Assembly: GCA_947495425.1 (NCBI GenBank)
Contig: CANLYR010000001.1
Coordinates: 62,001 to 126,000, forward strand
DNA: 64,000 nt
Origin: an uncultured Aquimarina sp.
GTDB taxonomy: Bacteria > Bacteroidota > Bacteroidia > Flavobacteriales > Flavobacteriaceae
Direction of reading: 5' to 3'
The notes under the pieces were generated by a model, which saw only the letters and a list, made by a program, of their open reading frames with translations, did no database searches and was not told the origin of the DNA. Position 1 is the stretch's first letter. Each line of letters opens with the position of its first letter. This document shows positions 9,639 to 17,815 of the stretch, piece by piece. Both the position numbers and the translations under genes were made by a program.

Positions 9639-10325
9639 CTAACTTAAAAAGACATATACGGTTTCATACCCTATTCCTATCCTTGTATTCTCTGGCAGGA
9701 ATGTAAAAAATGGAGCAACCCCTGCAAAAGTTTCAATTCGTAGTATCTTTTTAAACCCAAGTTCATTTGGCTTTAAATCTACATTTAACCAGGCAACATC
9801 AAATCTTCCTGCTCCGGGAATTGTAGTTGCTTGCGCTGCAATCACCCGACCATCTTCGAATTCCCAGGCGGGAGAGGCTAGATGTTGATAATGCGCTCCA
9901 AACTTAGTAAAGTCTACGGTAATTGTTTCATCATCATTAATTGTTAGCGGAAATAAATCTGCCAAAGGTCCTTTGGCATTCCAAGATGAAGAGTTGAGTT
10001 CATAGGCCTGAATACCACGTGCATAAACAATTTTACTAATTGTTAGATTTTCTGCATTAGCTGCTATTTTTGCCTCTTCTATTGTAGTTAATATATCAGT
10101 GATCCGACTTGAAGGCAATCCCTGATAAGACTTAGTTGAGTAAGAAGTATTCTCAGAAAAAACTTCAGATAATCCTTTTTCGATATCAGAATTTTGATTG
10201 GTATTCTGAGTTGTTAGCGATTCATTAGTTACATCTAAATCGCTTTCATTTTCTTGTGGTTGACAGGACCAAATTAGAATTGTTAAAGCTAATAGAATGC
10301 TTGTTTGTCTACAGTTAATTTTCAT
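9639..10325 (-). CDS. Lipoprotein of unknown function
   Basis: A 228-residue protein with a short signal peptide ending in a lipobox (LTILIWSC, cysteine at residue 21) and then an acidic, Asn/Thr-rich linker of about 45 residues. The C-terminal ~150 residues look globular with beta-strand periodicity and no motif I recognise. It should be exported and lipid-anchored. It is a single-gene unit, with its own terminator downstream and a 590-bp gap upstream. I cannot assign a function. Confidence 0.75.
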   Translation of the reverse strand: MKINCRQTSILLALTILIWSCQPQENESDLDVTNESLTTQNTNQNSDIEKGLSEVFSENTSYSTKSYQGLPSSRITDILTTIEEAKIAANAENLTISKIVYARGIQAYELNSSSWNAKGPLADLFPLTINDDETITVDFTKFGAHYQHLASPAWEFEDGRVIAAQATTIPGAGRFDVAWLNVDLKPNELGFKKILRIETFAGVAPFFTFLPENTRIGIGYETVYVFLS

Positions 10326-10365
10326 AATTTTTGGTTTTAAGATTAAGATTGAAGAAAAGGTATGT

Positions 10366-10441
10366 ACTCGATAATCCAGCCTTTGGCAGATACAGCGAGA
10401 ATTGAATGCTCCGAGGCATGCCTCGAAACCTTCAGGTTTTT
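10366..10441 (+). repeat. Dispersed intergenic palindromic repeat, copy A
   Basis: Aligns without gaps over about 55 bp with copies at 20143 and 21611: a start like CGATAATC, then GGCAGAyACAGCG and ATTGAATGC, then a TGCC-containing end. This copy contains the perfect 12-nt palindrome GAGGCATGCCTC. It lies upstream of a lipoprotein gene. Confidence 0.65.
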
Positions 10442-10862
10442 TCTTTTAGAATATCTCTTGGGCTTGTTAAGAGATTAAAATTTCAAGTTTACATTAAAAA
10501 TTTCAAATTTATTTGCTTCTAAATCTTTATATGTAACGCTAAGAAAAATTGAATATTTGGTGATAATAAATGATTTAACTTTATGGTAATGAATTTGTTA
10601 ATGTCTTTAACAAAAAATAATAGCAGTTTTAGAACGTATCACTTTATCTGATAGGGATTACTTTGCCGCTTACTCTTTTCGTATATCCAGTTCTTTTCGA
10701 ACCCATATATTTTCTTACAATACATGACTACTTTATGCGAATATTTATGAAAATGAATATACACTCTATTACTTATAATCGAATGATGAGTCCACAGCTA
10801 AGATAAATACGAACTAATGTAGCAGAACCTTTAGGGTACTAAAAAAAGGATAGTTTTAAATT

Positions 10863-10891
10863 TTGAAAGGAATATAGTTTAGTTATATTTG
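10863..10891 (+). promoter_or_regulatory. Bacteroidota-type promoter of the TerB gene
   Basis: TTG at 10863-10865, an 18-nt spacer, and TATATTTG at 10884-10891 match the Bacteroidota sigma-factor consensus TTG...TAnnTTTG. The start codon follows 25 nt later. Confidence 0.7.
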
Positions 10892-10916
10892 CGGCAAATT
10901 AAATGAAAATATAAAA

Positions 10917-11348
10917 ATGTCAATATCTGATTTATTTGATAGCGGATTTCAAAAACGAAATCAAGATCACTTTGCAGCAATTGTTCGAGTTGCGATGAGT
11001 GATGGTGTGATTACAGATGAAGAGAAAGCTTTTTTAGACAGGCTGGCTCGCAGACTGGATATATCTGATAACGATTATAAAGAAATTTTAAAAAATTATA
11101 GTAAACATCCTATAAATCCTCCAACAAGTTATGAGATGAGACTAGAACGATTATACGATCTGGCTAGAATGGTCTACGCAGATAACATCAAGGGTGATGA
11201 ACAGGTTATATTGTTAGAGAAGCTTAGTATAGGATTAGGTTTTAAGTCTGAAAATGCCAAATACGTAGTTGATAAAGCCTTACGTCTTGTTGATAATGGA
11301 GTAGACGTGGATACTTTTGCTGATGAAATCAAGAATATGAATAGATAG
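10917..11348 (+). CDS. TerB-family protein
   Basis: A 143-residue soluble protein with the TerB fold signature: RVAMSDGVITDEEKAFLDRL near residues 25-45 and a second acidic repeat, ADNIKGDEQVILLEKL, near 90-105. Both resemble the metal-binding acidic helical pairs of tellurite-resistance TerB. In most bacteria lone TerB proteins are not linked to tellurite; a Ca2+- or metal-dependent structural role is inferred. A clear promoter lies upstream and a bidirectional terminator downstream, so it is transcribed alone and converges on the GTPase operon. Confidence 0.8.
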   Translation: MSISDLFDSGFQKRNQDHFAAIVRVAMSDGVITDEEKAFLDRLARRLDISDNDYKEILKNYSKHPINPPTSYEMRLERLYDLARMVYADNIKGDEQVILLEKLSIGLGFKSENAKYVVDKALRLVDNGVDVDTFADEIKNMNR

Positions 11349-11375
11349 TATTTTACTATTTGTCGGAGTGGAATA

Positions 11376-11406
11376 AAAAGAGGCTGCCTAATCGGCTGCC
11401 TTTTTT
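11376..11406. terminator. Bidirectional terminator between the TerB gene and the GTPase operon
   Basis: A-rich flank, GGCTGCC stem (7 pairs with one central T-T mismatch), 5-nt loop, GGCTGCC, then six T. It can work in both directions; on the minus strand the stem overlaps the stop codon of the histidine kinase gene. Confidence 0.75.
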
Positions 11407-12920
11407 GCTATTTGTTTGGTAATGATATAAATTAAGTCTTCTCGTTTAAAAGGTTTGTTGATAAAATCATCCATTCCTGATTTTAAACATTTATCTCTTT
11501 CGGTAGCATTGGTGTTGGCCGTAAAACCAACAATAGGAACTTCTGAAATGACTTTGTCTCCATAATTATTTCTAATCATATGTGTAGCCTGATAGCCATC
11601 AACCTTAGTCATTTTTAAATCCATCAAAATCAAATCATAGTTTCGTCGCTCGATGTAATGTATCGCTTCCTCACCGTGTATTGCTACATCAACATAAAAG
11701 CTACCATGGGTAATCAATGTTTTCATCACTAAATATTGTGTTGTCTCTTCATCTTCAACGAGTAGTATCCTGAATTTCTTTTTGTTTTCTGGCAACGTAT
11801 ATTTCTTCTTTTTTCTTTCGGGAGCAGATTTTGTGATTTCAAACTTTAAAGGAAGTTTGATGTTAAATATAGTTCCTTTTTCGGGCTGACTCGTCATTTT
11901 TATTTCTCCATTAAGGGTATCTATAAGGTTTTTAACAATTGCCAAACCTAGTCCGGTTCCAGAGATTTGTTTTTCTTCATTGAAACGTGTAAAACGATCG
12001 AATACATGCGGTTGATGTTCTTCTAGTATGCCTATTCCTGTGTCTTCAATCTTAAAATTAATACTCAATTTGTTTGTTCGTTGATAATTTTTGGTAACAG
12101 AAAGACTAATCTTTCCTTCTTCAGTAAACTTGAAAGCGTTGTTAAGAAGATTGTTTAAGATTTGATATATTCTCATTCGATCTCCAATGAGATATTCCTG
12201 AATATTGGAGTCTATATAGGTTTCGAATTGTAAATTTTTTTCATCTGCCAGTCTGGAATATGATTCGTTAAGTCCGGCAATAAGATCAGAAAAAACAAAA
12301 CGTTCTTCTACAATTTTGAGCTGTCCGGATTCGATTTTTGAGATATCTATCATGTCATCTACAAGCGTATGAAGATGTTGGCTATCTCTTTTTATAATTC
12401 TGGTTAATTCTTCTTGTTCAAAACTTAGTTTTGTTTTTTCAAGAACTTCTACAAAACCTATAATACTGGTCAACGGTGTTCTAATCTCGTGATTAATGTT
12501 TGCTATAAAACTGTTTTTAAATTCTTCTTTTTCTAATAGATATTTGTTTTTAAGTGCTAATGCTTTGGATTTTAAGAACGATTCATTTCTTTGCTGCGCG
12601 ATTTGATTGAGCTCTTTATACTTTTCTGTATAATCATAAAATATAATAGCGATTTCACTATGCTTTATTTTTATGGATACGTCACATAATTTTTCTGATG
12701 TGTTATTTTTAAAATGGATGCAGGGAAAGCTAAATTCTTTAGTACTAGAATCGTTAGTTAAGCTCTCTATGATATAAAAAAAAGGATGCGTATCGTAGAT
12801 AGAACTGCCAGTTTTCCAATCAAATAATTTGTTGTCAGTTTCTTTAATAATACCGTCAAAAGAAACTATGGTTAGTTGTATTTTCTGATTGAATTGTAAT
12901 AAATGTTGTTTGTCCTTCAT
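11388..12920 (-). CDS. Cytosolic hybrid histidine kinase/response regulator
   Basis: A 510-residue kinase with no transmembrane segment. Residues ~1-100 look PAS-like, ~100-135 are a charged helix, then HisKA with phospho-acceptor H144 in NINHEIRTPLTS. The HATPase_c domain has its N box (LNNLLNNAFKF), DTGIGI and GTGLGLAIVKNL. A C-terminal receiver domain (from ~385) has LLVEDEE, phospho-acceptor D434 in LILMDLKM and the conserved Lys in FINKPF. It starts 5 nt after the GTPase stop, so it is the last gene of the operon. I infer that its soluble sensor region reads the state of the GTPase module. No output or HPt protein lies nearby. Confidence 0.92.
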   Translation of the reverse strand: MKDKQHLLQFNQKIQLTIVSFDGIIKETDNKLFDWKTGSSIYDTHPFFYIIESLTNDSSTKEFSFPCIHFKNNTSEKLCDVSIKIKHSEIAIIFYDYTEKYKELNQIAQQRNESFLKSKALALKNKYLLEKEEFKNSFIANINHEIRTPLTSIIGFVEVLEKTKLSFEQEELTRIIKRDSQHLHTLVDDMIDISKIESGQLKIVEERFVFSDLIAGLNESYSRLADEKNLQFETYIDSNIQEYLIGDRMRIYQILNNLLNNAFKFTEEGKISLSVTKNYQRTNKLSINFKIEDTGIGILEEHQPHVFDRFTRFNEEKQISGTGLGLAIVKNLIDTLNGEIKMTSQPEKGTIFNIKLPLKFEITKSAPERKKKKYTLPENKKKFRILLVEDEETTQYLVMKTLITHGSFYVDVAIHGEEAIHYIERRNYDLILMDLKMTKVDGYQATHMIRNNYGDKVISEVPIVGFTANTNATERDKCLKSGMDDFINKPFKREDLIYIITKQIAKKAAD

Positions 12921-12925
12921 CAGCT

Positions 12926-13426
12926 TTACTTGGTTATTTCTTCTGCCAGTTCCAAAAAGAATTTTTGCACATTTTTGTTTGTTTTGGCACTAGTTAAGCA
13001 ATCAAAAGGTGTGTTATGCTCTTTAAGTTCTTTGATGATAATTTTTTCACTTACCAAATCCAACTTATTACCAATTACTTTGGTTGTAACGTTGGTATAC
13101 GTATTTTTAAGGTACTCGAGATCTTTATCCATATGTTTGTATGTATCTTCTCGGGTTACATCAAAGACATAAATAAAGGCGTGCGACCCAAGAAGATATG
13201 ATTTTCTAGTGTCTTCTACACTTTTAGAGTGTCCTTCGGTATCCCAAATGATCATAGATAATTCTCTGCCGTCCGGAAGTTGAATCACTTTCTTTTTTAT
13301 TTGAACGCCAAGAGTTACTTTGTATTCTTCTGAAAATTCGTTGTCAATAAAACGCTTGAACAGGGACGTTTTACCGACACCAAAGTGTCCTAAAAGCACT
13401 ACTTTTTTAGACAATTTCATCTGCAA
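12926..13426 (-). CDS. Ras/Rab-like small GTPase
   Basis: This 166-residue protein has all five G motifs of the Ras superfamily: P-loop GHFGVGKTS (13-21), G2 T38, G3 DTEG (62-65), G4 NKLD (120-123) and G5 SAK (146-148). Positions equal to Ras 12, 59 and 61 are F15, E64 and H66, residues that in Ras weaken GTP hydrolysis; hydrolysis may therefore depend on a partner or be slow. No C-terminal lipidation cysteine is present. Its 5' end overlaps the roadblock-like gene by 20 nt, suggesting translational coupling. By analogy with MglA-MglB, the upstream protein may act as its regulator; this is inference. Confidence 0.93.
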   Translation of the reverse strand: MQMKLSKKVVLLGHFGVGKTSLFKRFIDNEFSEEYKVTLGVQIKKKVIQLPDGRELSMIIWDTEGHSKSVEDTRKSYLLGSHAFIYVFDVTREDTYKHMDKDLEYLKNTYTNVTTKVIGNKLDLVSEKIIIKELKEHNTPFDCLTSAKTNKNVQKFFLELAEEITK

Positions 13427-14231
13427 AATGTTTTTTTAATTTTTGTGTAAATAGTGAACTGTTTTCTAAATCTTTACTAGAAATATGATGTTGCGCAAAA
13501 TCCAAAATTTGATCTTCTAATACTTCTTTAAACATCATAGTATACGCTCCAGAAATTACTGCAGCGACGTAGTACGAATAAAAATTTTGGATGTGTATGG
13601 TATACATTTCGTATTCTATCAATTCTAGATTTTGATCTCCTCCTTGGAAAGCATCTTCAACAAAACTTTTAATAGCGGTAAGCATTCCAGCTATCATTTC
13701 TTTATCTATAGTACCGTCTGATAGGGGGGAATAATCAGCAAGTAAAATGCCAGAATCTTTCTCGATAACAAACATCTGTATTAATCTGGGTTTTGCATAA
13801 TCAGATAATGCTAAATCTCCTTCACTTACTCCAGATGCTTTTGCTCTGGTTTTTCTAAACCAGTTTTTAAAAGAAAACGCTTGTTTCGTTTTTTTGTTAA
13901 TATTTTCACTCAGTAATTTCATTTCATGAGCGATATATTTTTTAATCATCTTTCCGATGATAGGAAATAAAGCTTCGACAACTGCGTCTTGAGAGTTTTT
14001 TATTTCTTCTTTTAGCGCTTCAGTGATTGTAGGGCCGAGCGTTTTAGGGATTTCCTGAACAAAATCATGTAGTTTATCATCAATAATTGGATCTACTTTG
14101 GTAGACAGCTCCTGTTTTTCATACACAATTTTGCTAAGCTCTTCTACTTTTTCGGCAATGGAGTGGGTATACTCCTTTTCTTCTGTTAAAAGGAGTTCTT
14201 TTAGAATTTTGAGCTTATCCTTATCTTCCAT
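13407..14231 (-). CDS. Coiled-coil protein with C-terminal roadblock/longin-like domain
   Basis: A 274-residue soluble protein. Residues 1-120 are charged and helical with heptad character. After a basic linker, residues ~148-250 follow a beta-beta-alpha-beta-beta-alpha order (IQMFVIEKDSG / ILLADYSP / KEMIAGMLTAIKSFVEDAF / ELIEYEMYTIHIQ / YYVAAVISG / helix), the pattern of Roadblock/LC7 and longin platforms that bind small GTPases. I recall similar flavobacterial proteins annotated as OmpA-like cell-envelope proteins, yet no OmpA domain or signal peptide is seen here. It overlaps the GTPase gene by 20 nt. A GAP, GEF or scaffold role is predicted from MglB and Ragulator only. Confidence 0.8.
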   Translation of the reverse strand: MEDKDKLKILKELLLTEEKEYTHSIAEKVEELSKIVYEKQELSTKVDPIIDDKLHDFVQEIPKTLGPTITEALKEEIKNSQDAVVEALFPIIGKMIKKYIAHEMKLLSENINKKTKQAFSFKNWFRKTRAKASGVSEGDLALSDYAKPRLIQMFVIEKDSGILLADYSPLSDGTIDKEMIAGMLTAIKSFVEDAFQGGDQNLELIEYEMYTIHIQNFYSYYVAAVISGAYTMMFKEVLEDQILDFAQHHISSKDLENSSLFTQKLKKHFADEIV

Positions 14232-14249
14232 AACCTTTGGATAGATGGA

Positions 14250-14603
14250 TTACTTTTGATTAATTTTCTCGCCTAAATTGATGAGAAGGTCGCCTAGTAT
14301 TTTTTTATCCACTTTTTTAGAATCCAACATATCTGCTTTATCTGCCAAAGTATCTTCTAATTCTGTGATTCGAATGTTGATATCTGTACTTAGATTATCG
14401 ATTGCCTGATTCAACTCTTTGTGAGTATCCTCGATATAATCTCGTAATTCTTTTCGTTTAGCAGCAATATCTTTTTTTACTTGTTCAAATTCAGAGTTGT
14501 AAGCAGCAATATTCTCTCCGAAAATTAGATTTTTTATTGCCTCTATTTTTGAAGAAGGGTCATTAGATCCTTTTCCTTCGGCAACTTTACTTTCCTTAGC
14601 CAT
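14250..14603 (-). CDS. Small coiled-coil protein, first gene of the GTPase operon
   Basis: About 117 residues from the Met of MAKESKVAEG (14603); the frame stays open to 14684, but the upstream part is hydrophobic and unlike the rest, so I take the internal start. The protein is hydrophilic, with a Lys/Gly/Ser-rich N-terminus and then long amphipathic helices (about residues 30-105) suited to a coiled coil. It has no catalytic motif. It ends 18 nt before the roadblock-like gene. Pairing with the coiled coil of that protein is a reasonable guess. Function unknown. Confidence 0.75.
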   Translation of the reverse strand: MAKESKVAEGKGSNDPSSKIEAIKNLIFGENIAAYNSEFEQVKKDIAAKRKELRDYIEDTHKELNQAIDNLSTDINIRITELEDTLADKADMLDSKKVDKKILGDLLINLGEKINQK

Positions 14604-14823
14604 TTTTGGTCGGTGTATTAGATTTTTTCTTAAAAACAAAACATTAACATAAAAACAATAGAAAAAAAGGGATATCGCCTTCAATATTATTCTGTTAGTT
14701 AATATTTTGACACTATTAGTTTAGTTAAATACCGGGGTAAGTATATTCTGTTTTGTATAAATATACAATTATTATTTTTTATGAAAATGGCATCATAACA
14801 TGAGGAACTGCGTATAAAACAAT

Positions 14824-15822
14824 TTATTTCATAAAAGATTCTACTTTTTCGACCATATTTTTACTACCACAAACAAAAGGAGTTCTTTCATGAAGTTGTG
14901 TTGGTTTTATATCTAGAATTCGCTTATATCCGTCACTTGCTTTGCCACCTGCCTGTTCGGCAATGAATGCCATTGGATTGCATTCGTATAGTAAACGAAG
15001 TTTTCCATTTGGAGATTTTGAAGTGCTGGGATAAAGATATACACCCCCTTTTATCATGTTGCGATGAATATCACTTACCAGAGAACCAATATATCTTGAG
15101 GTATATGGACGATCATCTTTCTCTTCCTGGCAAAATTTAATATAATCTTTGATTCCTTGCGGGAAATGTATGTAATTTCCTTCATTTACCGAATATATGT
15201 TACCGTCTTCGGGGAATTTCATGTTCGGGTGTGATAAATAATACGTACCAAGTGCAGGATTCAGTGTAAAACCGTTTACTCCATGACCGGTAGTGTATAC
15301 GAGCATGGTAGAGGTTCCATAAATAATATATCCTGCTGCTACTTGTAGATTACCAGGTTGTAAAAAATCATCTAAGGTTACGGGAGTTCCTGTTGGAGTT
15401 ACTCTTCGATAAATAGAAAAAATTGTGCCTACAGATACATTTACATCGATATTAGAACTACCATCTAATGGGTCCATAAGAACAACGTAATTATTGCGAT
15501 GGTCGTTTTTCTGCCCTTTTATAGTAATAAATTCATCATTTTCTTCAGAAGCAATACCACATACAATCTCTCTATTGGTTAATGTGTTAATAAACGTTTC
15601 ATTAGCCAATACATCCAATTTTTGTTGATCCTCTCCCTGGATGTTTGTTTCTCCTACAGCCCCAGTGATGTCTACCAATCCGGCTTTATTTACTTCATGA
15701 TTCACCATTTTTGCAGCCAATCTGATTGAATTAATTAAACGCGAAAGCTCACCACTTGCATATGGAAAGTCTTGTTGGTTTTCAATAATAAATTCTCCTA
15801 AGGTTTGGTTCTGTCTTGCCAT
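14824..15822 (-). CDS. fbp: Fructose-1,6-bisphosphatase class I
   Basis: This gluconeogenic enzyme hydrolyses fructose 1,6-bisphosphate to fructose 6-phosphate. The 332-residue length fits class I. Metal and phosphate motifs are present: the acidic EEN in [10 protein letters not shown], the [20 protein letters not shown] signature, and KGGVYLYP with [17 protein letters not shown] near the C-terminus. It lies 220 bp upstream of the GTPase operon on the same strand. A TACTTTTG -7-like box occurs at 15845-15852 on the minus strand, but without a well-placed -33 TTG. Confidence 0.97.
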   Translation of the reverse strand: MARQNQTLGEFIIENQQDFPYASGELSRLINSIRLAAKMVNHEVNKAGLVDITGAVGETNIQGEDQQKLDVLANETFINTLTNREIVCGIASEENDEFITIKGQKNDHRNNYVVLMDPLDGSSNIDVNVSVGTIFSIYRRVTPTGTPVTLDDFLQPGNLQVAAGYIIYGTSTMLVYTTGHGVNGFTLNPALGTYYLSHPNMKFPEDGNIYSVNEGNYIHFPQGIKDYIKFCQEEKDDRPYTSRYIGSLVSDIHRNMIKGGVYLYPSTSKSPNGKLRLLYECNPMAFIAEQAGGKASDGYKRILDIKPTQLHERTPFVCGSKNMVEKVESFMK

Positions 15823-15987
15823 TTATGGTAGATTTAATTTGATGCAAAAGTATTATTTTTTAGATAACTATAACGTTTTCGCAAGTTTAAATTTAAGAAT
15901 TACAAAAACATAAATACTGGACGTATAACATTAGAAAATTGTCTGATTTCTGCCCCGTATTTTATAGTTTTGATAAATTTTATTATT

Positions 15988-16467
15988 ATGAACTATACAA
16001 TTAGAGCTGCCAAACCTCAGGACATGCAGGAAGTGCTTGGTTTGATTCAAGAATTAGCTATTTTTGAAAAAGAACCAGATGCTGTAGAGGTAACCGTACA
16101 AGAATTAATTGATGAAGGTTTTGGTGACACTCCATTATTTCATTGTTTTGTGGCAGAAGTAGCAGATAAAATAGTAGGAATCGCTCTGGTATATTATCGA
16201 TTTTCTACCTGGAAAGGACGTTCTATTCATCTAGAAGATCTTATTGTCAAAGAATCTATGCGTGGCACAGGTCTAGGTAGCGCATTATATGGTGAAGTAT
16301 TAAAATATGCTAAATCCAAGGGGGTGCGTAGAGTAGAATGGGTTGTTTTGGATTGGAATAAAAATGCCATTGATTTTTATGAAAAAAGTGGTGCTAAACT
16401 TCTAAAAGATTGGTATTTGGTTCAAATGGATGAGGATGGGATCAATACATTTATCGCTAAGTTATAA
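15988..16467 (+). CDS. GNAT N-acetyltransferase (diamine-acetyltransferase-like)
   Basis: A 159-residue GNAT protein starting at MNYTIRAAKP (15988; another Met lies at 15970). It has the acetyl-CoA loop in MRGTGLGSALYGEV and the spermidine/spermine-acetyltransferase-like patterns STWKGRSIHLEDL and VLDWNKNAIDFYEKSGA. It probably acetylates a polyamine or an amino-containing small molecule; the exact substrate is unknown. It lies 41 bp before the aspartate kinase gene on the same strand, so the two may be co-transcribed. Confidence 0.85.
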   Translation: MNYTIRAAKPQDMQEVLGLIQELAIFEKEPDAVEVTVQELIDEGFGDTPLFHCFVAEVADKIVGIALVYYRFSTWKGRSIHLEDLIVKESMRGTGLGSALYGEVLKYAKSKGVRRVEWVVLDWNKNAIDFYEKSGAKLLKDWYLVQMDEDGINTFIAKL

Positions 16468-16508
16468 TTTTTAAGCAACTTTATTAATCTTAGTAAACCA
16501 CTTAATTA

Positions 16509-17762
16509 ATGAGAATATTTAAGTTTGGCGGTGCATCGGTTAAGGATGCGAATGGGGTAAAGAATGTAGTTAAAATACTTCAGGAAACTGGTTATTCTAA
16601 TCTCCTGATCATTGTTTCTGCAATGGGTAAAACTACAAATGCCCTAGAAGCGATAGTAGAAGCTTATCTTAGAAATGATAACGAATATCAAAACCTTGTT
16701 ATAAATTTATTTAAATATCATGTAGTAATTCTTGAAGAACTTTTTGAAAATAAGCAACATCGGGTTTTTAATACACTAGAAAACCTATTTGAAGATATAA
16801 AAACTACACTAGTTAGAAATAAATCTACTCAATACGATTTTATTTATGATCAAATTGTGAGCTACGGGGAATTAGTGTCTACTATGATCATAAGTGAGTA
16901 CTTAAACAATCGGGGATATATAAACACATGGTTGGATGCTCGCGATTTTATCAAAACAGATACTACATATAGAGATGCAGAAGTATATTGGGATCATACA
17001 CAGCAAAATATTCTCAGAGGAGTCTCTAAAGATGGTTTGACTGTTACTCAAGGTTTTATAGGATCTGATGAAAATAATTTTACGACTACCTTAGGAAGAG
17101 AAGGAAGCGACTATAGTGCGGGTATTTTTGCGTATAGCTTGAATGCAGAAAGTGTAAGTATCTGGAAAGATGTACCGGGCATTCTTAATGCAGATCCGCG
17201 GGTTTTTGAAAATCCGCATTTATTATCTCATATTTCTTATGAAGAAGCTATAGAACTTGCATTTTATGGAGCTTCTGTGATACATCCCAAAACTATTCAG
17301 CCTTTGCAGCGCAAGGAAATTCCTTTACATGTCAAATCGTTTATTAACCCGTCTGATAATGGTACTTCGGTAAAAAAAGGTCAGCCTCTAGTCCCGTATG
17401 TACCCTGTTATATTGTGAAGAAAAATCAAATATTGCTGTCTCTATCGTCATTAGACTTTTCGTTTATTGTCGAAGAAAAAATCAGTGAGATTTTTAGTCT
17501 TTTCCATAAATATCACATAAAAGTAGACTTAATTCAAAATTCTGCAATCAGCTTTTCAGTATGTCTGAATGATAAATTTGACCATTTTGATACTGCATTG
17601 AACATTTTGAAGGCCAAATTTAAGGTTACTTATAACACAGGTGTATCTTTATTTACCATCAGACATTTTACCAACGAGGCAATTGAATCTTTAGAAAAAA
17701 ATAAGAATATTTTACTCAAACAAATGACCAGAGAGACCTATCAAATGGTTAGTAAGGAGTAA
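16509..17762 (+). CDS. lysC: Aspartate kinase
   Basis: Phosphorylates aspartate in the first step of Lys, Thr and Met synthesis. The kinase domain starts with FKFGGASVKDANGV and contains TLGREGSDYSAGIFA, VSIWKDVPGILNADPRV and ASVIHPKTIQPL, all diagnostic. ACT-like sequence fills residues ~310-417. At 417 residues it is monofunctional (no homoserine dehydrogenase fusion). The gene stands apart from other amino-acid genes, between a GNAT gene and olsF, and ends 53 bp before the olsF start. The symbol could also be a paralogue name in this organism. Confidence 0.93.
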   Translation: MRIFKFGGASVKDANGVKNVVKILQETGYSNLLIIVSAMGKTTNALEAIVEAYLRNDNEYQNLVINLFKYHVVILEELFENKQHRVFNTLENLFEDIKTTLVRNKSTQYDFIYDQIVSYGELVSTMIISEYLNNRGYINTWLDARDFIKTDTTYRDAEVYWDHTQQNILRGVSKDGLTVTQGFIGSDENNFTTTLGREGSDYSAGIFAYSLNAESVSIWKDVPGILNADPRVFENPHLLSHISYEEAIELAFYGASVIHPKTIQPLQRKEIPLHVKSFINPSDNGTSVKKGQPLVPYVPCYIVKKNQILLSLSSLDFSFIVEEKISEIFSLFHKYHIKVDLIQNSAISFSVCLNDKFDHFDTALNILKAKFKVTYNTGVSLFTIRHFTNEAIESLEKNKNILLKQMTRETYQMVSKE

Positions 17763-17785
17763 AACAAAAAATTGCAGGATTTTGC

Positions 17786-17793
17786 TATATTTG
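17786..17793 (+). promoter_or_regulatory. -7 box (TATATTTG) for olsF
   Basis: TATATTTG matches the TAnnTTTG consensus 22 nt before the ATG of olsF. A -33 TTG at the proper spacing is not seen. Its place inside the upstream TTG-initiated extension of the frame supports the ATG at 17816 as the true start. Confidence 0.5.
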
Positions 17794-17815
17794 CAGTTAG
17801 CACAAATTGTATTTA

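Larger units (their letters stand above)
10326..10916. other. Intergenic region (591 bp) with one dispersed repeat copy and the terB promoter
   Basis: No convincing coding frame is seen. The stretch holds the intergenic palindromic repeat copy A at 10366-10441 and, at its right end, the promoter of the TerB gene. The middle (about 10450-10850) is AT-rich with no structure I can name. A promoter for the divergent lipoprotein gene is expected near 10340-10400 but was not located. Confidence 0.6.
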
